Under the pieces are notes generated by a model, which did not search any database, was not told the DNA's origin, and worked only from the letters and a program-made list of their open reading frames with translations. A program made the translations under genes and the position numbers. Shown here piece by piece: positions 26,638 to 35,535 of a stretch of 64,000 nt of DNA. Numbering within the stretch: position 1 is the stretch's first letter; each line of letters begins with the position of its first letter. This DNA is from JABDQZ01 sp963801985 (lineage in GTDB: Bacteria > Pseudomonadota > Gammaproteobacteria > Chromatiales > Chromatiaceae): the NCBI GenBank assembly GCA_963801985.1, contig CAWDGV010000013.1, forward strand, positions 86,330 to 150,329. The letters run 5' to 3'.

Positions 26638-27147
26638 TTACTCAATATTTACCGTATGTCGTTTAGAACCCTCGACTTTAGGGATAGTGACATCAAGCAT
26701 ACCATCCTTAAAATTGGCCTTGGCTTTGTCACCATTCACTTCGCAAGGTAAAGTTGCCGTACGGTAAAATTCTCCTTGCGTGATCTCAGACTTGAAATAG
26801 TCGCCCTTTTCTTCCCTGGTTTCCTTCTTGGTAGAACCTTTAATGGTAATTGTTCTATCGGAAACTGACACATCAACATCCTTTTTATCAACACCAGCCA
26901 GCTCAGCACGAACCAATACTTCTCCGTCACGTTCGATAATATCCAGCTTGGGCATTCTTTTTTCAGCCATAGATGCCATTTCAGGAAAAGATGGCCACCA
27001 ATCAGGATTTTTGGGCCATTGCCAGGGATGCGAAAACAAACTATCTAATTTTTGTTCCATTCTTTCGAATGGACTAAGCTCACGTTTTCCGCTGGATGCT
27101 TTTTCCATCTCTTTGTTTTCGCGAGATTTTGTGTCTTTTTTAGCCAT
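26638..27147 (-). CDS. Small heat shock protein, Hsp20/alpha-crystallin family
   Basis: This is a 169-residue chaperone with a charged N-terminus (KDTKSRENKEMEKASSGKREL), a Trp/Pro-rich segment (HPWQWPKNPDWWPSF), the alpha-crystallin domain (EVLVRAELAGVDKKDVDVSV to FKDGMLDVTIPKVEG), and a short tail. It holds unfolding proteins. The start has a very strong AAAGGAGG site that can be hidden in the hairpin listed at 27151-27192, suggesting heat control at translation. Confidence 0.93.
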   Translation of the reverse strand: MAKKDTKSRENKEMEKASSGKRELSPFERMEQKLDSLFSHPWQWPKNPDWWPSFPEMASMAEKRMPKLDIIERDGEVLVRAELAGVDKKDVDVSVSDRTITIKGSTKKETREEKGDYFKSEITQGEFYRTATLPCEVNGDKAKANFKDGMLDVTIPKVEGSKRHTVNIE

Positions 27148-27150
27148 GGT

Positions 27151-27192
27151 AAACCTCCTTTCATGAAATATTTCAAATAGGAAAGGTGGTTT
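27151..27192 (-). promoter_or_regulatory. Candidate RNA thermometer hiding the hsp20 ribosome site
   Basis: In the hsp20 leader, AAACCACCTTTC (complement of 27181-27192) pairs with GAAAGGAGGTTT (complement of 27151-27162). That is 11 of 12 positions, with one internal A-A mismatch, across an 18-base AU-rich loop. The whole Shine-Dalgarno sequence is inside the helix, and the ATG follows three bases later. ROSE and FourU elements control small heat shock genes the same way. The mismatch in the middle would let it melt. Confidence 0.6.
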
Positions 27193-27441
27193 TATGGCCT
27201 GTCCTTTATTTAATTATAGGCCACTATGGAATACCACTTGATGATCAAGCTCATGTGAATGACATTTACTATGTCATGACAATGTCAACATCCAAAATAG
27301 ACATATACTTATAGTATGGAGAGCTGAAAAACATGACTTGCCATCACTTCGTTTGTTAAACAAAACCGGCGATGCTGGCTGTCTGTTGAGCATTGGCAAT
27401 CCAGGGAACTGTATAGAAATGAACACGAAAAGGAGAAAGTC

Positions 27442-27945
27442 ATGAGTGGCAAAAACACAAATCCGGCCCGCCAGGGAAGGCATGACCGACTCATTCAGGA
27501 ACGGAATCATGACCCCTATAAATCACAACAGAAGTTACCGGAGCCTACACTTTGTCCTGAGTGCAAGGCAGTATTTTCTGGAGGCCGTTGGCAGTGGCTG
27601 GAGGTTAAAACCCTACCATCAAATGAAACACTCTGCCCGGCATGCAGGCGAATTCATGACAAAGTACCCGCCGGCATCCTGACCGTAAGTGGTGCGTTTT
27701 TCCAGGAACACCGCGATGAAATTATGAAGCTTCTGCACAATAAAATGGATGCAGAGAAAGCACAGCACCCATTAAAACGTATTATGAATACCGAGGACCA
27801 GCAAGATGGCAGCATTGTTGTTACCTTCACCGATACACACTCACCTCGTGATGTAGGTGAAGCTTTAGCTCATGCATACCAGGGCGAGATTGATATTCAT
27901 TATGCTGAAGACGAGGATTTGACTCGCGTAAAGTGGAACCGTTAG
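27442..27945 (+). CDS. BCAM0308-like protein with a zinc ribbon
   Basis: This 167-residue protein starts GRHDRLIQERNHDPY, then has a zinc ribbon (CPEC ... CPACRRIHD, about residues 38-72) and a C-terminal domain with HSPRDVGEALAHAYQGEIDI. This resembles the family labelled BCAM0308 in public annotation, of unknown function, often next to nitrogen-oxide or class II RNR genes. AAAAGGAG precedes the ATG. nrdJ starts 22 bases after its stop, so the two are likely one operon. Confidence 0.75.
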   Translation: MSGKNTNPARQGRHDRLIQERNHDPYKSQQKLPEPTLCPECKAVFSGGRWQWLEVKTLPSNETLCPACRRIHDKVPAGILTVSGAFFQEHRDEIMKLLHNKMDAEKAQHPLKRIMNTEDQQDGSIVVTFTDTHSPRDVGEALAHAYQGEIDIHYAEDEDLTRVKWNR

Positions 27946-27967
27946 CAAGTCATGACTAAACGATGCC

Positions 27968-29794
27968 ATGGGTCAAACTGATAATATCTGGCTAACAACA
28001 CCTGTCGCGCAGCATATCTGGGAAAGCAAGTACTGCTGGCGTGAAGGTGACCGCAGACTGGACACGAGTATCGATCAGACATGGCAACGCGTTGCCCATG
28101 CCATTGCTGCTATCGAAGCTGGCAGCCGGGAAATCTGGGCACAGCGTTTTTATCAGGCACTTCAAGGGTTTAAATTTATTCCCGCTGGCCGGATTCTAGC
28201 CGGAGCAGGTACAAATCATCGCTCAACATTATTCAACTGTTTTGTGATGGGACTGATTCAAGATGACATGGAAAGTATTTTTGATGCGCTCAAGGAGGCT
28301 GCATTAACCATGCAGGCAGGTGGAGGAGTCGGCTATGATTTCTCGACCATTCGCCCAAAAGGCTTTGTTGCCCAATCAAGCGGACAGATCGCATCAGGTC
28401 CCGTCTCTTTTATGCATATCTGGGATGCCATGTGTTCCACGATGTTATCTACCGGCTCACGTCGTGGCGCCATGATGGGCAGCCTGCGCTGTGATCACCC
28501 GGATATTGAGTTGTTCATTAACGCCAAACGCCAGACAGGTCATCTGAAGCATTTCAATCTGTCTGTCCAGGTGACTGATGCTTTTATGCAGGCAGTTGAA
28601 TCAGGCCAGGATTGGCCATTAGTATTTCCCATCGAACCTGGCCAGCAAACTGTCAAACAAGAAACCCTGATACGTCACTGGCCTGGTTATGACAACCCCG
28701 TTGCCTGCCGCGTTATCTCCCGTCTCCCTGCCCGTGAACTATGGCAACAGCTGATGCACGCTGCCTACGACACAGCTGAACCCGGTGTTTTGTTCATCGA
28801 GCGTATCAATGAATATAACAATCTTGCCTATCGCGAGCAGATCAGCACGACAAATCCCTGCGGTGAAGTCCCCTTGCCGCCCTATGGCGCCTGCAATTTA
28901 GGCTCAATTAATCTCACCCAGTTTATTCTGCATGCCTTTACCCCAAATGCACGACTCGACTTTGAAAGTATCCGCGATACAACTGAGATCGCCACGCGAC
29001 TGCTGGACAACGTGATCGACTGCTCGATATTCCCGCTTAAAGCCCAGGCCCAGCAGGCTTACGGCAGTCGCCGAATCGGACTTGGCATTACCGGCTTGGC
29101 CGATACCCTGATTATGCTGGGTTTATCTTATGCCGATGAAAACGCAAGGAACACAGCAGTCCGGATTATGCAGCTAATCAGCCATACGGCCTACCGAACC
29201 TCGATTAGTCTGGCTAAAGAAAAAGGCAGCTTTCCATTCTTCCAAAAGGAAGCCTATCTCGAAAGCCCTTTTGTTCAATCACTGCCGGAAGATATTCGCT
29301 CGGGCATCAAGTTGCACGGCATACGTAACAGTCATCTGATAGCCATCGCTCCAGCCGGAACCATCAGCCTGTTGGCCAATAACCTCTCCAGTGGTATTGA
29401 GCCTGTTTTCGACTTCCAGTTGTCACGACAAATCCTCAACCAGCAAGGGGAATACGAGAAATTCGAGATGGAGGACTATGCTTTTCAGGTCTGGCGGAAT
29501 TTGAAGAATGAGGCAGAGGAACTTCCAGCTGAATTCATCACGGCCCACAGTCTGTCGCCGCTGGCACACTTACAAATGCAGGCAGCACTACAACCCTATG
29601 TGGATAATGCGATTTCAAAAACCATCAATATTCCTCCAGACTTTGCTTTTACGGATTTTCTTGAACTCTTTCAGAGCGCCTGGAAGCTGGGCCTGAAAGG
29701 ATGTACGAGCTTTCGTGCCAATCCTGTAACCGGAGAAATTCTGAGTTCACGAGTGCCATGCTGTGATATCGACCAGGAAGATCGTCAGGACTAG
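27968..29794 (+). CDS. nrdJ: Adenosylcobalamin-dependent ribonucleotide reductase (class II)
   Basis: This 608-residue enzyme makes deoxyribonucleotides without oxygen or an iron cofactor. It shows the NCF motif (FNCFVMG), GGGVGYDFS, the active-site NPCGEVPLPPYGACNLGS around residue 297, and IAPAGTISLLANN near residue 460. The CCDID tail holds the reducing Cys pair. It is a short class II form without an ATP cone. No cobalamin riboswitch is visible in the short gap upstream. It probably serves microaerobic or anaerobic growth. Its stop overlaps the DUF1614 relic. Confidence 0.93.
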   Translation: MGQTDNIWLTTPVAQHIWESKYCWREGDRRLDTSIDQTWQRVAHAIAAIEAGSREIWAQRFYQALQGFKFIPAGRILAGAGTNHRSTLFNCFVMGLIQDDMESIFDALKEAALTMQAGGGVGYDFSTIRPKGFVAQSSGQIASGPVSFMHIWDAMCSTMLSTGSRRGAMMGSLRCDHPDIELFINAKRQTGHLKHFNLSVQVTDAFMQAVESGQDWPLVFPIEPGQQTVKQETLIRHWPGYDNPVACRVISRLPARELWQQLMHAAYDTAEPGVLFIERINEYNNLAYREQISTTNPCGEVPLPPYGACNLGSINLTQFILHAFTPNARLDFESIRDTTEIATRLLDNVIDCSIFPLKAQAQQAYGSRRIGLGITGLADTLIMLGLSYADENARNTAVRIMQLISHTAYRTSISLAKEKGSFPFFQKEAYLESPFVQSLPEDIRSGIKLHGIRNSHLIAIAPAGTISLLANNLSSGIEPVFDFQLSRQILNQQGEYEKFEMEDYAFQVWRNLKNEAEELPAEFITAHSLSPLAHLQMQAALQPYVDNAISKTINIPPDFAFTDFLELFQSAWKLGLKGCTSFRANPVTGEILSSRVPCCDIDQEDRQD

Positions 29795-29980
29795 GCGAGC
29801 AATACGGCGACAATGCCGGTAAGAAAGATTCCATCAAAGGTTCCGGCACCACCGATGGAGGCTACAGGCGTTCCAAGTTTCCTGATATCACCAAGCCGCA
29901 ACAGGTCAGCCCCGATGAGCACACCGAGAACACCGCAAATATCGGCATACCTGCATCGTAGCACTGATAACGAAAACAGG
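29791..29980 (-). pseudogene. Relic of a DUF1614 protein (C-terminus)
   Basis: The minus strand reads GVLGVLIGADLLRLGDIRKLG then ASIGGAGTFDGIFLTGIVAVLLA, the conserved end of DUF1614 membrane proteins. Only about 55 residues survive, and upstream codons are not similar. It converges on nrdJ, overlapping its last four bases. Confidence 0.7.
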
Positions 29981-30077
29981 CTTTTGATACAACGCAATAA
30001 CCTCAAAGCCAGCCTGAACTATATTAGTTCATAGGAAAGCAGGTTTCTGGCATTTATGATCACCCGGGAGAAATATA

Positions 30078-30548
30078 ATGACAATCTCAGCCACACTGGA
30101 GCAATATCTAGCCCAACAACAAATAGAATACAGGTTACTCTCACACCCGCATACTGGCTCCAGTCATGAGTCAGCACAAGCGGCCCATGTACCTGAAGAT
30201 CACATTGCCAAGGCGGTTGTAGTCAGGGACAAACAGGCTTATTTTCTGGTGGTCTTGCCAGCAGACAGCTGGCTGAAAATAGAAGCTGTTAACCATGAGC
30301 TAAACCGCGACCTTAACTTGGCCACTGAGGATGAAATTGGCGATATTTTCAAGGATTGCGAGGTTGGTGCAGTGCCTCCAGTCGGCGAAGCCTACGGTAT
30401 TGAAACCCTGCTGGATAAATCATTATCAAGTCTTGCCAATGTCTATTTTGAAGCAGGAGATCACGAGCACCTGGTCCATACCAGCGGAGATAACTTTATA
30501 AAGTTACTCGGTGGTGCCCGGCGTGGTTATTTCAGTCATGCAGAATAA
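30078..30548 (+). CDS. YbaK/EbsC-type aminoacyl-tRNA deacylase
   Basis: This 156-residue protein has the YbaK fold: HPHTGSSHESAQAAHVPEDHIAKAVVV with the catalytic Lys, then ILPADSWL-like VVLPADSW, and GAVPPVGEAYGIETLLD. It clears mischarged tRNAs (Cys-tRNA-Pro type). GGGAG lies seven bases before the ATG. Length is normal. It is a single gene between relics of two other genes. Confidence 0.88.
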   Translation: MTISATLEQYLAQQQIEYRLLSHPHTGSSHESAQAAHVPEDHIAKAVVVRDKQAYFLVVLPADSWLKIEAVNHELNRDLNLATEDEIGDIFKDCEVGAVPPVGEAYGIETLLDKSLSSLANVYFEAGDHEHLVHTSGDNFIKLLGGARRGYFSHAE

Positions 30549-30573
30549 AAAACATCATCAGTAAGACAATAAT

Positions 30574-30723
30574 TTAATTTGTACCCACCATGGGTATAAA
30601 GGCGACTCCAAGCATACTTCGCTCATTTGCATTTCCATGAAAGTCCTTGGTCACCAGCATTAATTCCTGGTGCATATTCGGCAAGCCGACGGGAATCACC
30701 AGATGACCGCCAGCATCATTCTC
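30574..30723 (-). pseudogene. Relic of a protein-L-isoaspartate methyltransferase (C-terminus)
   Basis: The frame reads ENDAGGHLVIPVG, NMHQELMLVTKD and GVAFIPMVGTN, then TAA. The GGxLVIPVG strand and FxPMVG end are the closing motifs of Pcm. The methyltransferase core is missing and the frame changes at the upstream edge next to ahcY. Loss of the neighbour of a methyl-cycle gene (ahcY) is worth noting. Confidence 0.7.
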
Positions 30724-30748
30724 ATACCTGCTTCACGCTCCAGTTTCG

Positions 30749-32014
30749 CTAGACTGTTCCTTCCTGCCAGGATGTCAGATAATACTGCTGTTCTTCTGTC
30801 AGAGAATCTATCTTAATCCCCATCGCAGCCAGTTTTAGACGTGCCACGTTCTGATCAATTTCTGCTGGAACATCGTGCACGCTGTTTTCCAGTTTCCGTC
30901 CGCCTGCCAGATAGACAGCGCATAATACCTGGTTGGCAAAACTCATATCCATCACGGCAGAGGGATGGCCTTCGGCCGCAGCCAGATTGACCAAACGCCC
31001 CTCAGCCAGCAATCGCAGTCGTCTTCCATCCGCCAGAATATACTCATCTACCGATGTGCGCGGGTGGCTTTTACTTACAGCCATAGCCTCAAGAGCCGGT
31101 ATATTGATTTCAACATTAAAATGCCCTGAATTGGCCAGGATACAGCCATCCTTCATGACCTCCATGTGATGACCGTCAACGACATGCTTGTCGCCGGTTG
31201 CCGTGACAATGAAGTCGGATTGTTGAGCGGCTTCTGTCAATGGCATAACACGGTAACCATCCATTGTAGCCTCAAGTGCTCGCAATGGATCCACTTCGGT
31301 TACAATCACATGTGCACCGTGACCCTTGGCACGCAGCGCTATTCCCCGGCCACACCAACCATAACCGACTACCGTAAACGTCTTACCCGCAAGTAGAATA
31401 TTGGTAGCCCGGATCAGGCCATCCAGAGTGCTTTGACCGGTACCATAGCGATTATCAAAAAAGTGCTTGGTCATCGCATCATTGACCGCAATGACCGGGA
31501 ATTTCAGCTGTCCAGCGTTTGCCATCGCACGTAATCGAATCACACCCGTGGTTGTTTCTTCCGTGCCACCGATCATGTCAGGAATAAGTTCAGTTCGATT
31601 CCTATGAATCTCGCTGACCAAGTCGGCGCCATCATCCATTGTTATTACAGGACGATGATCCAGTGCCGCATGTATATGCTGGTAGTAGACCTCAGTTGAT
31701 TCTCCACGAATCGCAAACACCGGAATTTCATAATGTTCAACCAAAGCAGCAGCAACGTCGTCCTGAGTGCTCAGTGGATTACTGGCGCATAAAACCACAT
31801 CAGCACCGGCAGCTTTTAGAGTACGAGCCAGATTTGCAGTTTCAGTTGTGATATGCAGACAACCTGACATTCGGATTCCACGCAAAGGTTGCTTCAGCTT
31901 CAAAGTTTCCAGCAGTTCGCGCAACACCGGCATCTCTTGCCAGGCCCATTCAATACGCTTGATTCCCTGTTCCGCCTGAACAGGATCCTTGATATCAAAG
32001 TTACTGATTGCCAT
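30749..32014 (-). CDS. ahcY: Adenosylhomocysteinase
   Basis: This enzyme of about 421 residues splits S-adenosylhomocysteine to homocysteine and adenosine, keeping the methyl cycle running. It shows MSGCLHITTETANL, the NAD-binding VVGYGWCGRGIALRAKGHG, and GHFNVEI. The ATG at 32014 is chosen because GGGG lies just ahead of it. It lacks the about 40-residue insertion of the long bacterial form, so it is the short type. No SAH riboswitch could be recognised in the leader. Confidence 0.95.
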   Translation of the reverse strand: MAISNFDIKDPVQAEQGIKRIEWAWQEMPVLRELLETLKLKQPLRGIRMSGCLHITTETANLARTLKAAGADVVLCASNPLSTQDDVAAALVEHYEIPVFAIRGESTEVYYQHIHAALDHRPVITMDDGADLVSEIHRNRTELIPDMIGGTEETTTGVIRLRAMANAGQLKFPVIAVNDAMTKHFFDNRYGTGQSTLDGLIRATNILLAGKTFTVVGYGWCGRGIALRAKGHGAHVIVTEVDPLRALEATMDGYRVMPLTEAAQQSDFIVTATGDKHVVDGHHMEVMKDGCILANSGHFNVEINIPALEAMAVSKSHPRTSVDEYILADGRRLRLLAEGRLVNLAAAEGHPSAVMDMSFANQVLCAVYLAGGRKLENSVHDVPAEIDQNVARLKLAAMGIKIDSLTEEQQYYLTSWQEGTV

Positions 32015-32026
32015 ATTTATCCCCAA

Positions 32027-32432
32027 ACTATAACCACATCAATACTAGCAGGCTCTTTGAAGATATAGAGAAGATAAGCTTGCCTCTGAAAGAAAAATAG
32101 CTTGAATCGAGTTAGTATAGAGACCTGCTTTCATAATCTATATATGTAAAAACGGCTCTGCTATGGGTTAAAACACATGATTCTTGCTTTTTTAGTAGAT
32201 ACTTCAATCATAGCGGCAGCCGTTCTCCTACACTATGAGTTCCTATTGAGGTCTACTGTAGTCGCAAATCATCCGTCGGTATTTAAAACAATCCGCGACA
32301 GTTTTTGCCCGATTGAAAACCTGGACGGGCACCCCATCACGCGAATGGCTCAGAATCGACTATATAGGTACTACTGCAGTAGTTGGTACTGCAGCAGGAG
32401 CGTATAAGGTAATATACTGAATATACCTGATA
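32027..32432. other. Intergenic; doubtful fragment
   Basis: This holds the ahcY promoter side. On the plus strand 32177-32251 reads MILAFLVDTSIIAAAVLLHYEFLLR, which resembles the first helix of a small membrane protein, but the frame then loses protein character. AATGGCTCAGAATC at 32343 recurs at 33548, where it starts another small frame. No intact gene is supported. Confidence 0.4.
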
Positions 32433-33410
32433 CTAATCTTGTTTGTTTTGACTCTTTTTCTCGTACATTAAAGTATCTGCATCGCTAATTAGGTCACAGA
32501 GGCTATTATGACGATTAGAATCAAACTGAATAGTTCCCACGCTATAAGCTAGTGAATAATTTCTTCCTGAAGAAGTATTAATGTTATCGATATTTGCCTT
32601 GAATCGATTAAGTAAATAATCCGTATCACTCGTGTCAGTATCAGTAATCAGAACCACAAATTCATCGCCACCTATCCTGCCAACAACATCAGATTGCCTG
32701 AAAGTTTTTTTAAGAATATCCGAAAAATCCATTAGCGCTTGATCACCTACCGCATGCCCAAAATTATCATTTATTTGCTTAAAACCATCGAGATCGAAAA
32801 AAAGCAGGGCAACCTGTCTGTCTATACGTTTACAAAGTTCTAGAGTTTGTTGGCATAACGCGCTAAAGCCTCTTCGGTTGGATAGTGATGTCAATTCATC
32901 GGTTGTTGCCAGTACGACACCATTAATTTCATCTTGCGCCATGTTTGCCAGATCATGTAGCAAATTAAAGTCATCATCAATTAGCTCATGAGGCACATTA
33001 TCTATGATACAGAGTGTGCCGAGTTTACTTCCGTCTGGAGCAAATAATGGGCAACCCGCATAAAAACGAATATGAGGATCTTCAGTAACTAATGGGTTGT
33101 CAGCAAAGCGCTCATCCTCCAATGTATTAGGTATATAAAAAATATCATCACCAAGTATGGCATGACCACAGAATGATATATCTCGACTGGTTTCTGAAAC
33201 GCCCAATCCTTGGCATGATTTAAACCACTGGCGATTTACATCAACTAAACTGACTAGTGCGATAGGAACATTAAAAAGTCGCTGAGCTAAGCGCGTGAGA
33301 CGATCAAACCTTTCTTCTGGAGCAGTATCCAATATATTGAGCCTTCTTAATGTACTAAGGCGTTTGGTTTCATCAGCTGGCTTGTCAGGCTTAAGCATAG
33401 GGTTTATCAC
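32433..33410 (-). CDS. Diguanylate cyclase with GAF sensor domain
   Basis: This 325-residue protein has an N-terminal GAF domain (about residues 25-165, with FNVPIALVSLVDVNRQWFKS and FYAGCPL) and a C-terminal GGDEF domain. The intact active site GGDEF near residue 246 predicts c-di-GMP synthesis. The inhibitory RxxD site is not evident. There is no membrane segment, so the signal is intracellular. Start is GTG at 33410 or ATG at 33398. Confidence 0.92.
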   Translation of the reverse strand: MINPMLKPDKPADETKRLSTLRRLNILDTAPEERFDRLTRLAQRLFNVPIALVSLVDVNRQWFKSCQGLGVSETSRDISFCGHAILGDDIFYIPNTLEDERFADNPLVTEDPHIRFYAGCPLFAPDGSKLGTLCIIDNVPHELIDDDFNLLHDLANMAQDEINGVVLATTDELTSLSNRRGFSALCQQTLELCKRIDRQVALLFFDLDGFKQINDNFGHAVGDQALMDFSDILKKTFRQSDVVGRIGGDEFVVLITDTDTSDTDYLLNRFKANIDNINTSSGRNYSLAYSVGTIQFDSNRHNSLCDLISDADTLMYEKKSQNKQD

Positions 33411-33548
33411 TCATAACAAATACGTTCTCATACAAGGTTATCGACAATTATTTCCATTAATTAACACATAATATTTAATTGAATTACTTATGATAAAAAC
33501 AGTTTTGATAGAGAGTCATCAAACAGTCATTCGATTATTAAGACCTCA

Positions 33549-33641
33549 ATGGCTCAGAATCAGTATAAACAAACATCTGATGCCGGGATTATTTACATTT
33601 TTCTGGCCATTGCTATATTCATGCTGTTTAGTTTAGATTAA
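33549..33641 (+). CDS. Possible 30-residue membrane peptide
   Basis: The frame reads MAQNQYKQTSDAG then a single hydrophobic helix IIYIFLAIAIFMLF and SLD. The layout (short polar start, one helix, short tail) is that of small inner-membrane proteins. The ribosome site is weak. It lies 31 bases ahead of zntB and might share its transcript. Confidence 0.35.
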   Translation: MAQNQYKQTSDAGIIYIFLAIAIFMLFSLD

Positions 33642-33671
33642 TCGAAACACAACACACCTCTGGGTTAAATA

Positions 33672-34649
33672 ATGAATGAAAACCATGAAGGCCTGATTCA
33701 TGCCAGCACACTCAATGGCAATGGCGGTCAACAAGTCCTTGACTGGGATGAGATCACCGAATGGTCGAAAGAACAAGGGCCTCTCTGGGTTCATCTGGAT
33801 TACACTGCAGAAAAATCAATTCACTGGCTCAGGCAGAAAAGTGGCCTTGACCCTGTTGTTATAGACTCTTTAATGGCTGAAGAAACCCGTCCCCGCTGCG
33901 CTGTCATGGGTGGTGGTCTACTGATCAACCTGCGAGGTGTCAACACCAATCCCAATTCAGATCCCGAAGATATGGTGTCAATTCGACTGTTTAGTGATGG
34001 CCAACGTTTTATTAGTACTCGCAAAAGGCGTTTGCTCAGTGTCCAGGACATTATCACCAAGCTCAATGAAGGCTCTGGCCCCAGGAATCCAGGCGAATTG
34101 TTATCAATGCTTACCCACCGTCTGACAGATCGCATGAGCGAGATTGTGTCTGAACTTGATGATGCCGTGGATGCAGTAGAAGAAGAGATTATCGACACAG
34201 CAGCCGCTTCCCAACGCAGCAGATTGGTTGCGTTACGCCGAGAAATCATCATGCTACGCCGCTACCTTTCACCACAGCGAGAAGCCTTGACGCGTTTGCT
34301 GAGTGAAACAGCCCCCTGGCTCGGTGAGCGGGATCGGCTTGCAATTCGAGAAGCCGGTGACCGTATTTCACGATACATGGAAGACCTGGACTCCTGCCGA
34401 GATCGAGCCACCGTTTCCTATGAAGAACTGGCCAGTCGTACTGCTGAGCAAATGAACTCGCGCATGTACGTGCTATCAATCGTTGCCGCCCTGTTTTTAC
34501 CCTTAGGCTTTTTGACCGGCATGTTTGGCATCAACGTAGGTGGAATCCCTTTTGCGGATGACCCAATGGGATTTATCGAAATCAGTCTACTCCTTACGGT
34601 AGTAGTCATCACACAGGTTGTAATTTTTCGTTTTAAAAACTGGTTCTGA
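33672..34649 (+). CDS. zntB: CorA-superfamily zinc transporter, ZntB type
   Basis: This 325-residue protein has a large cytoplasmic N-terminal domain with long helices (DAVDAVEEEIIDTAAASQR), then two C-terminal membrane helices. The signature loop GMFGINVGGIPF (from about residue 283) is the ZntB form, where CorA has GMNxxxMPE. It moves Zn2+ across the inner membrane. Length is normal. It converges on the hemerythrin gene across a shared terminator. Confidence 0.93.
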   Translation: MNENHEGLIHASTLNGNGGQQVLDWDEITEWSKEQGPLWVHLDYTAEKSIHWLRQKSGLDPVVIDSLMAEETRPRCAVMGGGLLINLRGVNTNPNSDPEDMVSIRLFSDGQRFISTRKRRLLSVQDIITKLNEGSGPRNPGELLSMLTHRLTDRMSEIVSELDDAVDAVEEEIIDTAAASQRSRLVALRREIIMLRRYLSPQREALTRLLSETAPWLGERDRLAIREAGDRISRYMEDLDSCRDRATVSYEELASRTAEQMNSRMYVLSIVAALFLPLGFLTGMFGINVGGIPFADDPMGFIEISLLLTVVVITQVVIFRFKNWF

Positions 34650-34662
34650 CTACAATCCTTGA

Positions 34663-34702
34663 AAAGCAGAAATAATCTCCCTTTATTAAAAGGGTCTGCT
34701 TT
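34663..34702. terminator. Bidirectional terminator between zntB and hemerythrin
   Basis: There is an outer stem AAAGCAGA/TCTGCTTT and an inner stem CCCTTT/AAAGGG, with an 8-base bulge on one side. It lies between two convergent genes. Confidence 0.65.
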
Positions 34703-34706
34703 CGAC

Positions 34707-35090
34707 TTATACCTGTTGATAAGCCATATCATCAACAAGGAGATGGTGTTCAAACCAGGATTTAAGAAGTGAAATAAGTTTTTCACGAGCATTCGGTTTA
34801 TTGTTAACGACTTGATCGATCATTATTGAAAACGCCTGAGTTTCCTCGGCGTGCTCTCGCTTATGATGATCTATATCCGGATAGCCTTCTTTTTCGAGTA
34901 GCTGTTCTTCATAATGAGTATGGTAATTTATTATCCGGGTAAGTTCAGTAAGGATCACCCTTAGACGATTAATGTCTTCATCATATTCACTTTCAATGAT
35001 TCTGTTGATGACGTTGATAAAGGTTTTGTGCTGGTGATCGATTTCAGGAATACCGATATTATATTTGTTTGACCAGATGATTTTTTCCAT
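34707..35090 (-). CDS. Bacteriohemerythrin
   Basis: This is a protein of about 127 residues with all the di-iron ligands in order: EIDHQH, HTHYEEQL (HxxxE), HHKREH and HHLLVDDMAY. It binds oxygen reversibly and may store it or sense it. The start MEKIIWSN at 35090 is the usual one for the family; the upstream extension has no support. Single domain, cytoplasmic. Confidence 0.93.
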   Translation of the reverse strand: MEKIIWSNKYNIGIPEIDHQHKTFINVINRIIESEYDEDINRLRVILTELTRIINYHTHYEEQLLEKEGYPDIDHHKREHAEETQAFSIMIDQVVNNKPNAREKLISLLKSWFEHHLLVDDMAYQQV

Positions 35091-35121
35091 TTTTGGTAAG
35101 TTTGTTTTTACTTGAGTTGAG

Positions 35122-35322
35122 CTAATTGTTAGGCACAATCAAATAATCAATTCCAAGGTTTCCACATTCAGGACAATTCACTTTGCAATGGAGATCATCA
35201 CTAGAGTAATCAGCATATTTTTCAGTATCGAGAAAATGATACACACTACAATCCGGACAATAGCCAAAAATGGTGTAAAGATCTGACGATATATCTGAAA
35301 CTTTTCTAATTTTCAATGTCAT
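35122..35322 (-). CDS. Small Cys-rich protein of unknown function
   Basis: From ATG 35322 this is a 66-residue protein with two Cys pairs (CPDC and CPEC), a probable zinc site, and acidic residues between. An upstream start at 35376 is possible. The stop lies next to a GTTAGGC sequence, but no second attC core is seen, so this is not a clear cassette. Family unknown. Confidence 0.6.
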   Translation of the reverse strand: MTLKIRKVSDISSDLYTIFGYCPDCSVYHFLDTEKYADYSSDDLHCKVNCPECGNLGIDYLIVPNN

Positions 35323-35535
35323 TTCAATTCCAACTTCGTAGTAAAACCCTCCATGTTCCAAATTTTCCCAGTTCACACCTAAAGAACATGATTGATAAGA
35401 CTAAATTATATATAGCCAATAACCAACTCATAAACCAGGTTACTCTCTTGCGGATTTTTTATGGTTATTACTCAGAACCATTATTAACTTCAAGCTGAAG
35501 AAGTGGAAATAAGACCAGAGAGCGCTTTTCAGTGC

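Noticed and set aside
32015..32100. SAH riboswitch ahead of ahcY
   Set aside because: The leader lacks the conserved SAH aptamer core and is AT-rich. The gene starts close to the promoter region.
32177..32407. 76-codon frame between ahcY and the diguanylate cyclase
   Set aside because: Only its first 25 residues look membrane-like. The rest has no protein character and no ribosome site.
35128..35134. GTTAGGC next to the stop of a small gene, like an integron core
   Set aside because: No second core with pairing arms lies within 150 bases and there is no leader like those at 16 and 58 kb. A 7-base match is expected by chance.
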